Below are positions 9,863 through 21,183 of a DNA stretch of 64,000 bases, piece after piece. Under the pieces are notes generated by a model, which worked only from the letters and a program-made list of their open reading frames with translations, did no database searches and had not been told where the DNA came from. The DNA comes from Aspergillus flavus. Its lineage: Eukaryota; Ascomycota; Eurotiomycetes; Eurotiales; Aspergillaceae. The position numbers were made by a program, and so were the translations under genes. Location of the stretch: the NCBI RefSeq assembly GCF_009017415.1, contig NC_092407.1, forward strand, positions 4,526,001-4,590,000, written 5' to 3'. Each line of letters begins with the position of its first letter. Within the stretch, counting starts at the first letter, position 1.

Positions 9863-11368
9863 TCACCATTCCAAAGAGCCATCGCCTGAACATTCTAACC
9901 CCTCACAGAACTTAATTTCCTCCTGCAACTTATCAGAAGCCTCGTACTGCGGCACAGCCGGCCAAATATCCTTCCCAGCTTCCTCTTCTCTCTTCCTATG
10001 GTTAAAGACCAATTCTCGAACCATTTTCTGGAAATATAATGGCCCCTAAGTACCACATTAGCATATGCAAGCTTTTCACAAAATGTACCCAAATCGAACC
10101 TTCTCAGCCCGAGGATGCAACTCCCCATTCACAAACACTCCCGCATTCAAATTCTTCTGCGCCGCGTTACACAGATCCTTATCCTCCCGCAGGACCTGTT
10201 TGAAAAACTCATCGATATACGTAAAGTCCTCGTTCGAAGCATTGTTATGCCTGTAGACATCATACTCCATCCGAGTCTGTGTTGCCGAAACAGGAAGACA
10301 GCGCATCATGTACCAAAACGACGGTCTAGAATCTTGTCAGTAACTTCCTACCAATTTACACCAACGAATAAAGTAAAAACAACATACGAAACTGTAATCG
10401 ACGCATTGGGGAAATAAAAAGTACTAAAGATCCCCAGGCCAGGCGTATCCTGCTTATCGGCGTTGAAGTGCTGGATATGTCCCGCTTTAGTCTCGACGTA
10501 GTATTTGCTCAGATCCGAGATGGCGTTTACGCCTGGATGGCCCGTTGGACAGTGGTAGCACTATTCATATCGTTATCACCAGTTTCTCTCTTATCTTCAT
10601 TACTTTCGGATAATTTGGAATCATAAAGGGGCAAGGGAGGAAGGAGGGATATACTTCATTATAATTATCGGCCAACGTCTTCCAATTATAATCCCCCATC
10701 ATACTCCACGTATGATCGAAATGATACTGTGAAAGGTCAAACCCCTGCAAACGAGGCTGCTGATCCACGCCCTCAAAGTCCTCTTCCCAAGATACGCTCG
10801 GTCGGTCTCCAGCCTCTAAATTCACCCACACAAAACCAAGATGATCGATATGAACATGAATAGGGTAAAGACCCATCTTCTCTTTCTCGAACCCTTCCAC
10901 ATCCTGGTACCGGGGTGCTTTGGCAAGCTTACCATCCAGGCCATAAGACCATCCTGTTCAATCATTCTTAGCGATTTGCTTCTTCAATCAGACGCTAAAT
11001 CAAACAGCCAATTATAACTTACCATGATATTTGCAAGAAATAATATTCGCAGTCCCAGACTCCCCTTCCGACTGAATAACAGGATACGCCCGATGCCGAC
11101 AAACATTATGAAAAGCCCTAATTGTCCCCGTTCGATCTTTTATAATAAAATAGCCGTATCCGGCCACATTAAGCTGCACATAATCACCCGTCTTTGTGAA
11201 GCGGGTACGGTGGGTCACTACCATCCATTTCTTGGAGAAGATTGCGCGGCGCTCCAGGGCGTACAGCGCCTCGGAGCGATACCAGGAGGATGGGAGGGCT
11301 TTTGTTTGGGGTTTTTCCTTGATAGGGGTGCTTGTGGACTTTGTGGTGAAGGGGAAAAGGCGGTTCAT
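9863..11368 (-). CDS. Rieske [2Fe-2S] non-haem iron oxygenase (choline monooxygenase-like), five exons
   Basis: Soluble oxygenase using a Rieske cluster to feed electrons to a mononuclear iron. Exons (minus): 11368-11023, 10953-10655, 10560-10388, 10325-10100 and 10045-9863; they sum to 1227 nt (408 residues) with GT-AG joins. The N-terminal Rieske domain has CRH at 90-92 and CKYH at 112-115, i.e. Cys90, His92, Cys112 and His115. The catalytic domain starts with [21 protein letters not shown], and the next exon supplies [11 protein letters not shown], giving the expected Asp/His/His iron-binding arrangement. The layout matches choline monooxygenase-like proteins annotated in Aspergillus. Relatives hydroxylate or N-demethylate small quaternary or aromatic compounds; the substrate here is unknown. 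The next gene on the same strand is an MFS carrier (650 bp apart), suggesting linked uptake. Confidence 0.9.
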
Positions 11369-12016
11369 TTTGGTGCTGGTGGAGAGGGTATGGATATAGA
11401 TACAGGGTTGGGTTTTGGTTTTGATGATGGTTTGTGTTTGCGGGATATTGGATATCGGGTCTGGCTCATATGGGTTTGTGGTACGGGTTTTCAGGGGCTG
11501 ATATATTGTGTTTCATTCTTGGGCTTTTTGTTATATTGGTTCTCGTATCTTGTTATCTTGTCTTGGTGTTGATGAGGGGGTGGTGGCGGATCCGGACCGC
11601 TTCCGGGCGGAGTTGGAGTTGGCTAGGGCTTGGGTTTTGGGCTTGGCTGGGTGGAGTCCGTAGTTGATGAGTTTAATGTAGCTTTACGCATGACTTGCAT
11701 TTTTCTCAAGGCTATACACGTAAATCAGGAGCGTAAATTCTATAGTAATATATGCTGGTAAGGCCGTAATAGTGATAGTAGGACTGGGTACACTGTGAGG
11801 GATTGGAATGATACGATCATACTCTTACGTCAGTTCGCTATGCCATGATATGTTTCCTAGTTTCATATGACTGGACATAGTTAAATTATAACCTAAAACC
11901 AATAGATACATATATTCAGACTTCGTACTTCAAACTCAAGTACCTCAGCTCACCGTAGAGACATCAATCATGCGATGTGCCATATGCTCTCCTTCCTATA
12001 TACAAATAAAGCTATA
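11369..12016. other. promoter region of the Rieske gene
   Basis: Upstream region of the Rieske gene and 3' flank of the MFS gene, both on the minus strand. On the minus strand the part next to the Rieske ATG (about 11369-11650) is rich in A and C, as in fungal leaders. No RNA gene or repeat is recognised; overlapping plus-strand frames are antisense artefacts. Confidence 0.45.
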
Positions 12017-13853
12017 TCATGAGGAATCCCCTGGTTCGAATGGCAAAACCAATGACACAATCCCAATAACCCCAAAGAACGCACAGCAAACCCAGATAGG
12101 CACAGACGTCGTGACATCCCCGAAGGTCGCGATGAACGGGGCTGAAAGAGAAGCAATCCGACCACAGGCGAGAGTCAGCCCACAGCCAATGCCCCTATAT
12201 GCATCTGGCATGACCTCTGGCGTATACCTATCCCGCAATGTTAATATCAAATGTCATGTTCTGTAAGATTAAGTTAAACTGACCCGTAAATGATGCCGTA
12301 CAGAGCATTGAGCCAAAAGTTAATCATGCTAGAAAAGGCCAGATTCTGTGACTCGTTCTTGACGGTAGTAAAGGCGCCTGAAAAGGCGGCGCAGGCGCAG
12401 GCTGTCAGTGTCATTGAGCGTCGACGTCCGAGGAAAGGCACCTGTACCAGGAATGCACTTAGAATCGGTCCCCAGATTCCGACTACCGAGGAGATTGACC
12501 AGTCTCGGTAGGTCTGATAAGTGCTTCCATCGCCTAAGGTGGCGCCGTGCGCTTCAAGGTAATATGGGAGAAACACGGTATAGACAGGATATCTAAACTT
12601 ATTAGCATATACTGTTAACGTTCGCGGGCTGTGGATGGAGGGGTGTGGTACGCGATGCCGATAAGTAGCCATAGAATAACCAAGCATATCATTGAACGAA
12701 TCTGTTTCGAGCCCTGGAATAATGCGCCAACCATGGAGGCGGCTTTCTTAATAGCGCTCTTGGAATCTTCATGCTCATGAGGGCGCAACTGATCAACCAT
12801 CATCACATATGTTGATTTGTTGACTTTGCTCATTGTATTGATGGACGCCACTGCTTCGTTCAATTCTCCCCGTGATACAAGCCACTTGGGGGACTCGCTC
12901 ATTCCCAGCGCGAAAGTGCGCAGAACTGACATTATGAGACACAATCCCCCAAGAATGATGTACAGGTATCGCCATCCCATGTTATTAGCTTTGGTACACG
13001 TTTCCGGAGTAGCGCCAGCTGGGCAACAAAAGTTCACCACAAGTGGCCAGGCTATCCATAGTGAGTCAACGAAGCCCTTTCGGATGAGGAGAAGCAATAC
13101 GAGTACCTATCAGTCCAGTGATAGCATTTCCAAGCCCCCAGAGACATGCAAGCGAGGTAAGAAGGAACGCCCACTTTCGAGGTAGAGACTCTGCAAGTAC
13201 TGTGAGGTCAATTGCCACTATATCCCCTTATCAGTATGAGCACAATTTTCCATAAAACGGTTTGCTTACAATTCCCGCCGCCAAAAAAGGCAGAGAGCAC
13301 AACGAAAACATTCAACGCAGCCCAGTTGGGTGAGGCGGCACAGATGGCAGTAAAGACAGACACGCCAAAGATAGACGTCTGCCACGCTAGACGACGGCCA
13401 ATTAAATCAGCGATAAGCCCATAGACGACAGCACCAACTCCTAACCCTGCGTATTGTGTGGCGGAAAGGAGTGTTCCGTATCGAGGGCCGAATTCCTTCG
13501 AGGCTTGGGGCATGACTAGACTGATGGAGACAAGAAGCATCTGATGGTTTATTAGAAATGGACAACGCTGTTGTAAAAGAGTCTACCTGATCTGCAATGA
13601 ATCCAAATCCACAAGAGATCATCAGCTGCCATTGATAGCGGCCCATTCCGATTGATTCGATTGCATTGTTGATAGCGAGCTGGTTGAAGTCCGGGGGGTT
13701 GGCTCCCTGGTGAGATGTTACAGTACCTTCAGCGAGGCTTGGCTTTCTAGTTATTATCTCTTCTGATTTCTTTTCGGCATCCATCTGACTGAGAGTAGTG
13801 TCTTGGTTCATTTCTGGGGGAATATTCTTTGATGGGCTTGAGACATCGAGCAA
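12017..13853 (-). CDS. MFS transporter, sugar/organic-compound porter type (SV2/SVOP-like), six exons
   Basis: Plasma-membrane secondary carrier. Exons (minus): 13853-13587, 13540-13270, 13217-13107, 13051-12652, 12592-12284 and 12227-12017; total 1569 nt, 522 residues, all joins GT-AG. After a ~75-residue hydrophilic N-terminus come the first helices with GMGRYQWQLMISCGFGF, the loop motif GLIADLIGRRLAW (MFS motif A) and LGNAITGLI, then a long central loop rich in charged residues (SESPKWLVSRGELNEAVASI, the usual PESP-like motif, and a HEHEDSKSAIKK segment). The second half has FLGRRRSMTLTACACAAFSG and ends TPEVMPDAYRGIGCG before the last two helices. This matches fungal members of the sugar-porter-related SV2 group, which carry sugars, phosphate or organic acids. 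No substrate can be assigned; proximity to the Rieske gene suggests the same pathway. Confidence 0.88.
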
Positions 13854-14639
13854 TATGAAGAGTACATTGCAGGTGTATTGGGTAATGGGATTATATTTCG
13901 TCTCCTAAAGAATAGCCCCGTGACGAATGTTTTCTGTCAAGAGCCGTCTGATAGCTCAGCGGATTCGGCCCGTATCCGTGAGGGGAGATCAGAGTCCATA
14001 GGAGGAGTGATTTATTGTGGAAAGCCAAGTTTAACTTTGGTCGCACGGCCTATCTCCGCAACGTTTCTTTAGCAAGACGGATATTTGCCACAGAAAACAA
14101 CCGGGCTGCATTTGAATCAGAGTTTTGTTCGCTGTGCTTTAATGAATCCCGAGGTAGGTACACATCTTCGTAGAAATCGTCGACCATCTCTCAACAGTCC
14201 GCGAATAAATGCCAAATAAGATTACCCTAACAGCGCTACAATAGGAATACCCTTAGCTTGTAGAAGTCTCTTGTCCCAGGGATGGCCCCTCTTGCCAACC
14301 ACCTTTTAAAACTCCAGAGTAAATGAGATCTCTACTATACAAGACGTCTAGGTGACTACCGTGGCCTTCCCGACTAAACATCGGGTCTAATCTTTGGGCA
14401 ACTATAGACTCTACTATAATATAAAATAAATAATAGCCCCTGCTCTTACTAAAACCAAAGTATCATAGAGTATACCGAGGATTTAGGTCGGTTCAGTAAG
14501 CAAGAATACTTTACGCGACGTATTTTCCAAGGTCTAATTGTATCTTGCCTCAAAGATCAATCGCAGCCGGCCTGGGTTTGAGGTAAACTGATCTCTCAGG
14601 CCCTCCCATACAGTGTCGCCCGTTTCGCCTTCGGGGAAC
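13854..14639. other. AT-rich decayed region
   Basis: About 0.8 kb of promoter for the MFS gene grading into stop-rich, AT-rich sequence (for example around 14395-14470). The run of TA-rich words next to a LINE remnant fits an old, possibly RIP-mutated repeat copy. No gene recognised. Confidence 0.4.
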
Positions 14640-15010
14640 CGGAAGCGATATTTCTGAACCAATCGTACCGTTACAAGTCGCATATCACCCATTGCCAAGG
14701 GTCGACCAAGACAACTATGATGACCTGATAAAGATTCCTCTATCGGAAATCATGCGGACAATGGATCTCAGCCACTTACAGGTCTTAGAAACGATTGATC
14801 CTAGGCCTCTAATACCGTGGCGGACCCGCTCATGTACTGAGATTGAAATCGAGCCGGATCGGGAGAAAGCCAGAGAGAAAGGCTTAACATGTATCAGAAG
14901 GCGTCACTATTTTCTCAGATATATCAGGACAACACAATAACCTAGGAGCAGCCGCAGTCACCTTAGACAAACATTGGAGCATTATAGCACCAGTGACCGC
15001 GGCAGGTAAG
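14640..15010 (+). mobile_element. remnant of a Tad1/I-like non-LTR retrotransposon (RNase H region)
   Basis: A short open frame from about 14692 reads PLSEIMRTMDLSHLQVLETI, then DPRPLIPWRT and EIEIEPDREKA. This is the conserved linker between the reverse transcriptase and RNase H domains of fungal LINEs. After a frameshift around 14900-14915 the sequence continues as FSDISGQHNNLGAAAVTLDK, the RNase H start (canonical form YSDASG...LGAAAV), and then breaks up. Only the end of ORF2 is recognisable; no 5' part or poly-A tail is seen. The element is dead. Boundaries are approximate. Confidence 0.75.
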
Positions 15011-15236
15011 AATCAGTTCGATAGAGCATCGGTCGGTATATACAGCGGAGCTTATAGCAATGTTCTATAGAGGATGCCCTGCACTGGGCACCTGGCGCTG
15101 CACCTGGCAGCCCTACTCGTATTCCCAATCCGGTTAGTCTGTTGTTTGCACAGTTTGTGTGCTGTGTAGTGTCCATCGACAGTTTCATCCTCTTATTTCC
15201 AACCCTCAGTCGATAACATCTTCATCCACTGATAAA

Positions 15237-16069
15237 ATGGCTGACGAGAGAATTGTGCTTCCGAGCATCGCCGAGATCGAAGCATCAACCGATATCCTCA
15301 GCGACCCCAGCAGATCCGTCAAGGTTGTCCGAGTAAGAGAGCGCTTCGCGGTCAAAGTGGGCACCTCCATTGCGCCGCTAGAAGCAGAGAATATGCAGTT
15401 TGTGGCTGCTAACAGCAAGATCCCTGTCATAAAAGTCCATGATCATTTTGTCGATCCGGAGACCCAGAAACGATACATAATCATGGATCATGTCCCCGGT
15501 ACCGATCTGCAGAAGTTAGCGCCGTCTCTTCCGGAAAACCAGAAGAAGACGGTCAGCAAACGCATTAGAGAGGCACCTGATGAACTGCGACGTATCCCTT
15601 CCAAGGGTATTTTGGGAACTTGAACCGCACGCCTTACTACGAGGGCATTCTCTCCACCCTTGATCACGACCCGAGCATATATGGTCCCTTTGAAAACGAG
15701 GAACAATTGAACCAAGGCCTTTTAAAATACCTAGGGCAAAGGGAGTCGCCGCATTACGTTCGCCTGCTTCGTAAACCGATCCAACGTACACTTAGGGGAC
15801 ACAAAACCGTCTTCACCCATGCGGATCTCCAGCCGAAGAACGTGATAGTTGAACAGAAAGGAGTGTGTGAAGATGGAAGTCCAGAGTATCAAATAACCCT
15901 AATTGACTGGAGTCTGGCTGGCTGGTATCCCGAATACTGGGACTATTGCAATTCAACGGTCTACTGCCAGGGAAAACCCGAGTGGCTTGAACTAGTCCCG
16001 GATATCTTCGATGAGTATCCAGTAGAATACCTCATGATGCGAATCTTCTACACATCAATTTTTTACTGA
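15237..16069 (+). pseudogene. aminoglycoside-phosphotransferase/choline-kinase-like (APH) gene broken by a single-base frameshift
   Basis: Fungal APH-family kinase-like protein. The first frame starts at ATG 15237 (MADERIVLPSIAEIEAS) and contains YIIMDHVPGTDLQKL, the hinge and following helix of the fold. It reaches a stop at 15621 after 128 residues. From about 15605 the second forward frame carries the rest: GYFGNLNRTPYYEG, then FTHADLQPKNVIVEQ (Brenner-type catalytic loop), ITLIDWSLAGWYPEYWD (the DFG-equivalent region) and a tail ending at 16069. A missing C in the run near 15599-15602 explains the shift, and no intron can bridge it. Upstream the ATP-binding Lys is in RFAVKVG. The C-terminal part is also short for the family. 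Probably a recent pseudogene; a sequencing error is the alternative. Members have varied, mostly unknown roles in fungi. Confidence 0.82.
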
Positions 16070-18034
16070 AGACATTTGTAATTTTAAATGCGCAACTGAA
16101 AATGAAAGTAGCGTCAGGAACAAAAGAGCGTATTTTATATAGAGTTAAACCCATAGCCGTGCGAGTTGATCTACGTAATACCAAAACAGATATTGGTGAG
16201 CAAGACTCGTAAAACGGCCGCCGAAGTAGCCATTTTCAACCGCTTGCTAACTGTCACATCGTTGAATTGAGTATATAATAATTATTATAGTAGAGATTTA
16301 TATGAGAAGACCGAATGGAGAGTATTACAAAGTGTAATGTATAGAATTTATTGAGCAACTCAAGCCACCGATCGAAGCGAGGGATCACGGCTTCGTATGT
16401 ATAATTTGTGGGCTGAATCCAGGCTTTGGGCGCCTTTTATCAGCAAACAAAACCCTATCACAGTCGGGGCATATAGTACCAGGTTCCGGTGGTCAGAGAG
16501 TCTTCTATATGACTACGGCGGCCAGCCTTGGGAAAATTTATCTGTGTGGAGATTCTAATCAGAGTTATCAATTTCGATTTCTCATCGAGCCTATAGTCTA
16601 TCTTCTCTCATAAGACCCTTCCTTCAGAGCGGTAAGTTGTGATCTATAAACAACAGTTCGTTGAATCTTCTAGTACTACTAGAGCATCTAATTACTAGCT
16701 GAAGCTCGGTGTTAACGTTCCCAAGCCCGGCCCGGAGTACAGTACGTAGTGGGTACAAGTCTTGTCCCGCCCGGTCCGCAAAGCTTTTTACCCCGCTCCC
16801 GTGCCAAGCTAAAGGAAACTTAAGGTTCATTTACATTCCGCGCCGGTTCCATTGCGCAACTACAATTGCCGAAACACCGGACCAACTCAGGTGTCCGATC
16901 TCACGTCCTGCTACTCAAGGTTGAACTTTCTCCAAGACAACTGAAAACGCGAGGGCATGGGATCCCGGAAACTTGTGCACTTGCCCTCCGAGAATTATTG
17001 CCAGTTGTGATTCGAAAATAGTTGGGTAATAATGGATGGTCGGGCTGCTGGCCACACGGAATTAGTTACAGTGGTCCTGTGACCCCTCATTGATAAGAGC
17101 TTACAAAGGAGTCAAGACCGTGGGGGCCCAGAACTATTGTGCCCAGAGGGTCAGCACTCATTTCAGCGTATGATAGCGCTTAGTGGGATTGATTTTTCTG
17201 TGTATCTCGCTTACATATCGATCCCCCTGCTCCATTTCTAATTTTTAAGATTGAATCCATGTGCCCATTGGATTTTAGAGCATAGACTAAAAGTTTAGGG
17301 TCGGCGTTTGATGGCTGGTCCAGACGATCCGTTGAATGGCATTGGCGGAGTGGACTAGAGCTATGGGGCCATACTGGACGCCGGGGAAATATAGACTTTA
17401 CCATAGCTGTTAGTTTCCTTTCCCCCGTGGTTGACATCCCGTGCGTGTCCTTTGAAGCTGATTTTAAATCTGAGTTATATCTAATGAATGTCACGGTTAC
17501 ATTATATTATAAACTCAACTAGATAAAGAGATGAAGACTCTTTTATATTCACTCAGAATTCCATTAATAGCCGTACTTGCTCAATCTCGAAATCCAAGGA
17601 GGTTCTATTGAAGTCCTGCGAATGGGCCAGAACATTCCTCAGGTGCATCAAATTCTTGATTAACATGAACACTACCATGCAAGTTGTGATGTCAATCGAG
17701 AATTGAGTTTTGCCAAATGTAAGGGTCAAGGGAGAAAAAAAAGGTAAAGAGAAAGCAAAGGAAGGAAAAGGAAAAGAGAGAAAGAAATAAGAAAAGACAA
17801 GATCCAGATCACCGAAGGTCCTTCCGAATCTGACTGATCGGTCCACCGAGTTCTCCGCAATTGAATCCCCCACGTTCTTGGGTCTTGCCATCCCCAGTCA
17901 CCGCCTGCGACCAGACGTTCAGGGATCTGCTATAAATCGCTCCCTGTATCCATTTTCTACCATTCACTGTGGCTGGAATAAAAGAAGAAGGAAAGCATCC
18001 TATTACCCGGCTGATAATGATGGGCTTGGATACC
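16070..18034. other. gene-free AT-rich spacer, then MFS promoter
   Basis: Almost 2 kb with no supportable gene. 16080-16340 and 17500-17560 are AT-rich and stop-laden; 16725-16910 is a GC-richer patch (CCCGGCCCGG, TCCCGCCCGGTCC) that looks like an old repeat, unassigned. From ~17720 the plus strand is strongly purine-rich (GGGAGAAAAAAAAGG, GAAAAGGAAAAGAGAG), then comes the leader of the downstream permease. Confidence 0.4.
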
Positions 18035-19879
18035 ATGGCATCCGAGAAGGAGGCAGCTGGTGGAAGGGTTTCTAGTAGTCATTATGACCTAGAAACCTCA
18101 AAGCCAGGTATCGAGCAACTTGAGTTGATTGCTGACCCTGATGATGGCTTATCTGAAGAGGAGAAGGCAAAAATAGTACGTTACTCGCTTTTAGAAGTAC
18201 CATGCAGGTCAGCTGATCTTTTTAGGATCGACGCTTGCTGAGGAAGTTAGATATGCGACTTATCCCTTGGCTGTCGTTACTCTATCTAGCATCTTTCCTT
18301 GACCGCACAAATATTGGAAATGCAAAGATTGATGGTCTCCAAGAAGCACTTCATATGACCGACGGTCAATACAACGCTTCGCTGACCATCTTCTTCGTCT
18401 CCTATTCTATTTTTGAACCTCTCACTAACGTGCTGCTTAAACGGACACTACCTAGTATCTTCATCCCAACAATCATCGTTCTCTGGGTATGTAATATAAC
18501 GAAATGCGCTTTACTGAAAAAGAAATAGTTCTGATCGAGAATTATCATTATCCAGGGCATTTGCATGACAACAATGGGGCTTGTACACAACTTTTCCGGC
18601 CTTATGGCTGCACGATGGTTCCTTGGATTAGCGGAAGCTGGTCTTTTCCCGGGCATCAGCTACTATCTTTCCTGCTGGTATAAACGATCTGAATTTGGTA
18701 TTCGTATGGCCATATTCTTTTCTGCTGCTGCATTAGCGGGCTCGTTTGGCGGCCTTCTGGCAGCCGCCATTGCCAAGATGGATAGGGTGGGTGGGAAGGA
18801 TGGCTGGGCCTGGATCTTCATCCTAGAGGGTCTCGCAACCGTTGTCATTGGGGTGTTTTCTTTCTGGCTGGTGTACGACTTCCCGGACAAAGCTAAATTC
18901 CTATCTGATGTGGACCGAATCCGCGTGATGCGACGTCTAGCTCTAGACCAGCAATCCAGTACTGCAAAGGAGCACGAGTGGAAATCCTCATATATGTGGG
19001 ACAGCCTGAAAGACCATAAAACTTGGCTTGGTGCTATTATCTACATGGGTGCTGATGGAGCATTGTATGCTTTTTCATTGTTCGTACCAACCATTATCAA
19101 AGAACTAGTAAGCTAGCCAAGTGTCCAAACTGCTTCAAAGAAACGACATCGCTAACTATTTACTAATCCAGGGTAAATCGAAAAGTTCTTATTCGCCCAG
19201 TGATTTGATTACTGACAGAGATTAGGCTACTCATCTACACGTGCACAGCTTCTCAGTGTGCCTCCTTATGCTTGCGCTGCTATCATAACAGTCTCGGTTG
19301 GCTACATAGCCGATCGCACGGGTCAAAGAGGAATATATAACATTCTCGCATCTATCTTGGGAATAGTTGGTTTCGCAATGCTACTAGGCACGAATTCGCC
19401 CGGTGTTAAATATGCGGGAGTCTTCCTTGGAGCTATGGGCATTTATCCCTGCATTGCTAATACCATTGCCTGGGTCAGCAACAACGTAGAGGGTAAGTCA
19501 TTTGTCTGTCTATCAACGTTTCCATGATTCAATGTCTGCAGTATATATTTATATAAAATTACTGACTTTATAAAAATAAGGCATATATAAACGTGGTGTT
19601 ACCATCGGAATCATGATCGGATGGGGAAACCTAAACGGTATCATGTCCTCTAACATATATCGCAGTGCCGATGCACCAAATTATTATCCCGGTCACGGTA
19701 CGGTTCTGGCGTACTTAACTCTCTTTTTGTTTGTTGGATCAGTTGCAGAATACTTTCTACTAAGGAGGGAAAATCGAAAGCGCCGACGTGGCGATAGGGA
19801 CCATCGTGTTGAGGGATTAACTCCTGAGGAAATTCAACAGCTCGGTGACAAGAGGCCTGACTTTATCTACACGATATAG
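18035..19879 (+). CDS. MFS permease, anion:cation symporter type (Dal5/Tna1-like), five exons
   Basis: Twelve-helix uptake carrier of the Dal5/Tna1 family (allantoate, nicotinate, pantothenate and other small carboxylates). Exons: 18035-18175, 18226-18486, 18556-19107, 19219-19492 and 19581-19879; total 1527 nt, 508 residues. The start ATG at 18035 sits in a strong context (ACCATGG); ATGs at 18017 and 18020 are also in frame. Landmarks: LDMRLIPWLSLLYLASFLDR and NIGNAKIDGL in helix 1, ARWFLGLAEAGLFPGISYYL in helix 4, then the charged loop, LGAMGIYPCIANTIAW and the GWGNLNGIMSSNIYR signature late in the protein. The third intron (19108-19218) is longer than the others and its acceptor is the least certain: CAG at 19216-19218 keeps frame. 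It is convergent with a Zn2Cys6 regulator that may control it. Substrate not assignable. Confidence 0.88.
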
Positions 19880-20023
19880 CCTCATGCGGTAGTGTCATTC
19901 TTTGCGACTTTTGGCTAAGATGTTTTGTTGTTGTTTTTAGAATGGCTTGAATAGTGTGTTCGCGAAACTAGGAGATGTAGAAATACATTGGTGGTTTCAT
20001 TTTCACCTGTGAGCGTCACCATA

Positions 20024-20744
20024 ATGATGATACTTAGAACCCTGTTATTAGTCTCAGCTCATTTGTGTATACCACAGCAGTGGATTTCAATCAATCTGAA
20101 GAGTTCTCCTACCTCTCATGTCAGGCGCAAGAAGCTGTCATCTCCGGCGCAGCTTCAGCCGAACACAATCAAATAATATATTCCAATCCAAATGACAAAG
20201 TAAAATCGCCAGTTGGCCTATAAGCCTCCTTTCAGCTTCTCATCATACTGTTCCTAGAGTACCTCACTGAACATTAGTATCAATCTTGGCGTCGCCGAGG
20301 ACTTTCTGATGCACGACGAGCTGCGCGGGTATCTAGAGGACAATGTCGGTTTTTCCTGTCGTCAGGTATCTGCAGCACTTTTCCGCACCTATCTCAAGCG
20401 TCTAATAGAAGGTTACAATCACATCACTGATTACATGGAAGATAATGGAATAGGATATTTTAGGGGAGCGTAAGGACTTCAGTCATCATCTATTTGTTCC
20501 TTGCTGATATTCATTCTCGATGGCAATACTGGGCTGTTTTGTATGGGCTCGTATACTTCCTTGTCCCAAGTATAATGGAACAGATGAGTACTCTAAATTG
20601 GAGGAAATAATTTTGGAAATCTGTCTTGGTAAGGATATGAACGTCGCGGATGAAGATAGTTTTATTCCGGACAATCCTAAGAACGGATGGTTTCGAAATA
20701 CATTTTCATATGACAAAGACAGATTGAGTGTGGGCCTGGAGTAA
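20024..20744 (+). pseudogene. broken gene for a probable secreted protein, family not recognised
   Basis: Three protein-like blocks lie in series. At 20024 a signal-peptide-like start reads MMILRTLLLVSA. A shift of frame near 20060 then gives FVYTTAVDFNQSEEFSYLSC, followed by QAQEAVISGAASAEHNQI, to a stop near 20219. At 20288-20473 a block reads VAEDFLMHDELRGYLEDN, then SAALFRTYLKRLIEGYNHI and YMEDNGIGYFRGA. A third at 20520-20744 reads KLEEIILEICLGKDMNVADE and ends at 20744. The composition looks like real coding sequence, but stops and frame changes separate the blocks and no splice pattern joins them. The interpretation as one decayed secreted protein is an inference; separate fragments or an unusual multi-intron gene are possible. 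Confidence 0.35.
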
Positions 20745-21183
20745 CTGACGAGAGGTCTAAGGCAGATCAAGAGTGAAATGCTGGGTTAGGTAGGAATTCT
20801 TGAAACTACTCAGTGGAGAAATCAGTCTGAACTGTACACAGGCTTCGTGATTGAACAATAAGATATTCACCCGACCCATTACATGGAGGAAATAGAACAT
20901 GCATGGATTTCCTGGTTCAGTGCCAATTATACATAGTATAGATGGATATGACAAGCTTTATAACAGAATAATACTCTCTACATAATGTGTATTCCTTCTT
21001 TCCGTAGGTGAGAGCTTGGGAAGGAATTGGACTTCGCTAGTGTCGACGGAGGAGGATCTGGTTCATGCAAAAGATGGCCTCTAGGTCAATTGTTGACGCG
21101 GGAGACAATGGTGAGGATATAAATAAGGCCGTGAAGGATCGACGGATGGGCTGGGAATCGTAGTTTCAATTAAACATAGTTAC
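20745..21183. other. intergenic; 3' flank of the regulator gene
   Basis: Spacer downstream of the Zn2Cys6 gene (minus strand). No coding block, repeat or RNA gene is seen. It should include the 3' untranslated region of the regulator. Confidence 0.4.
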
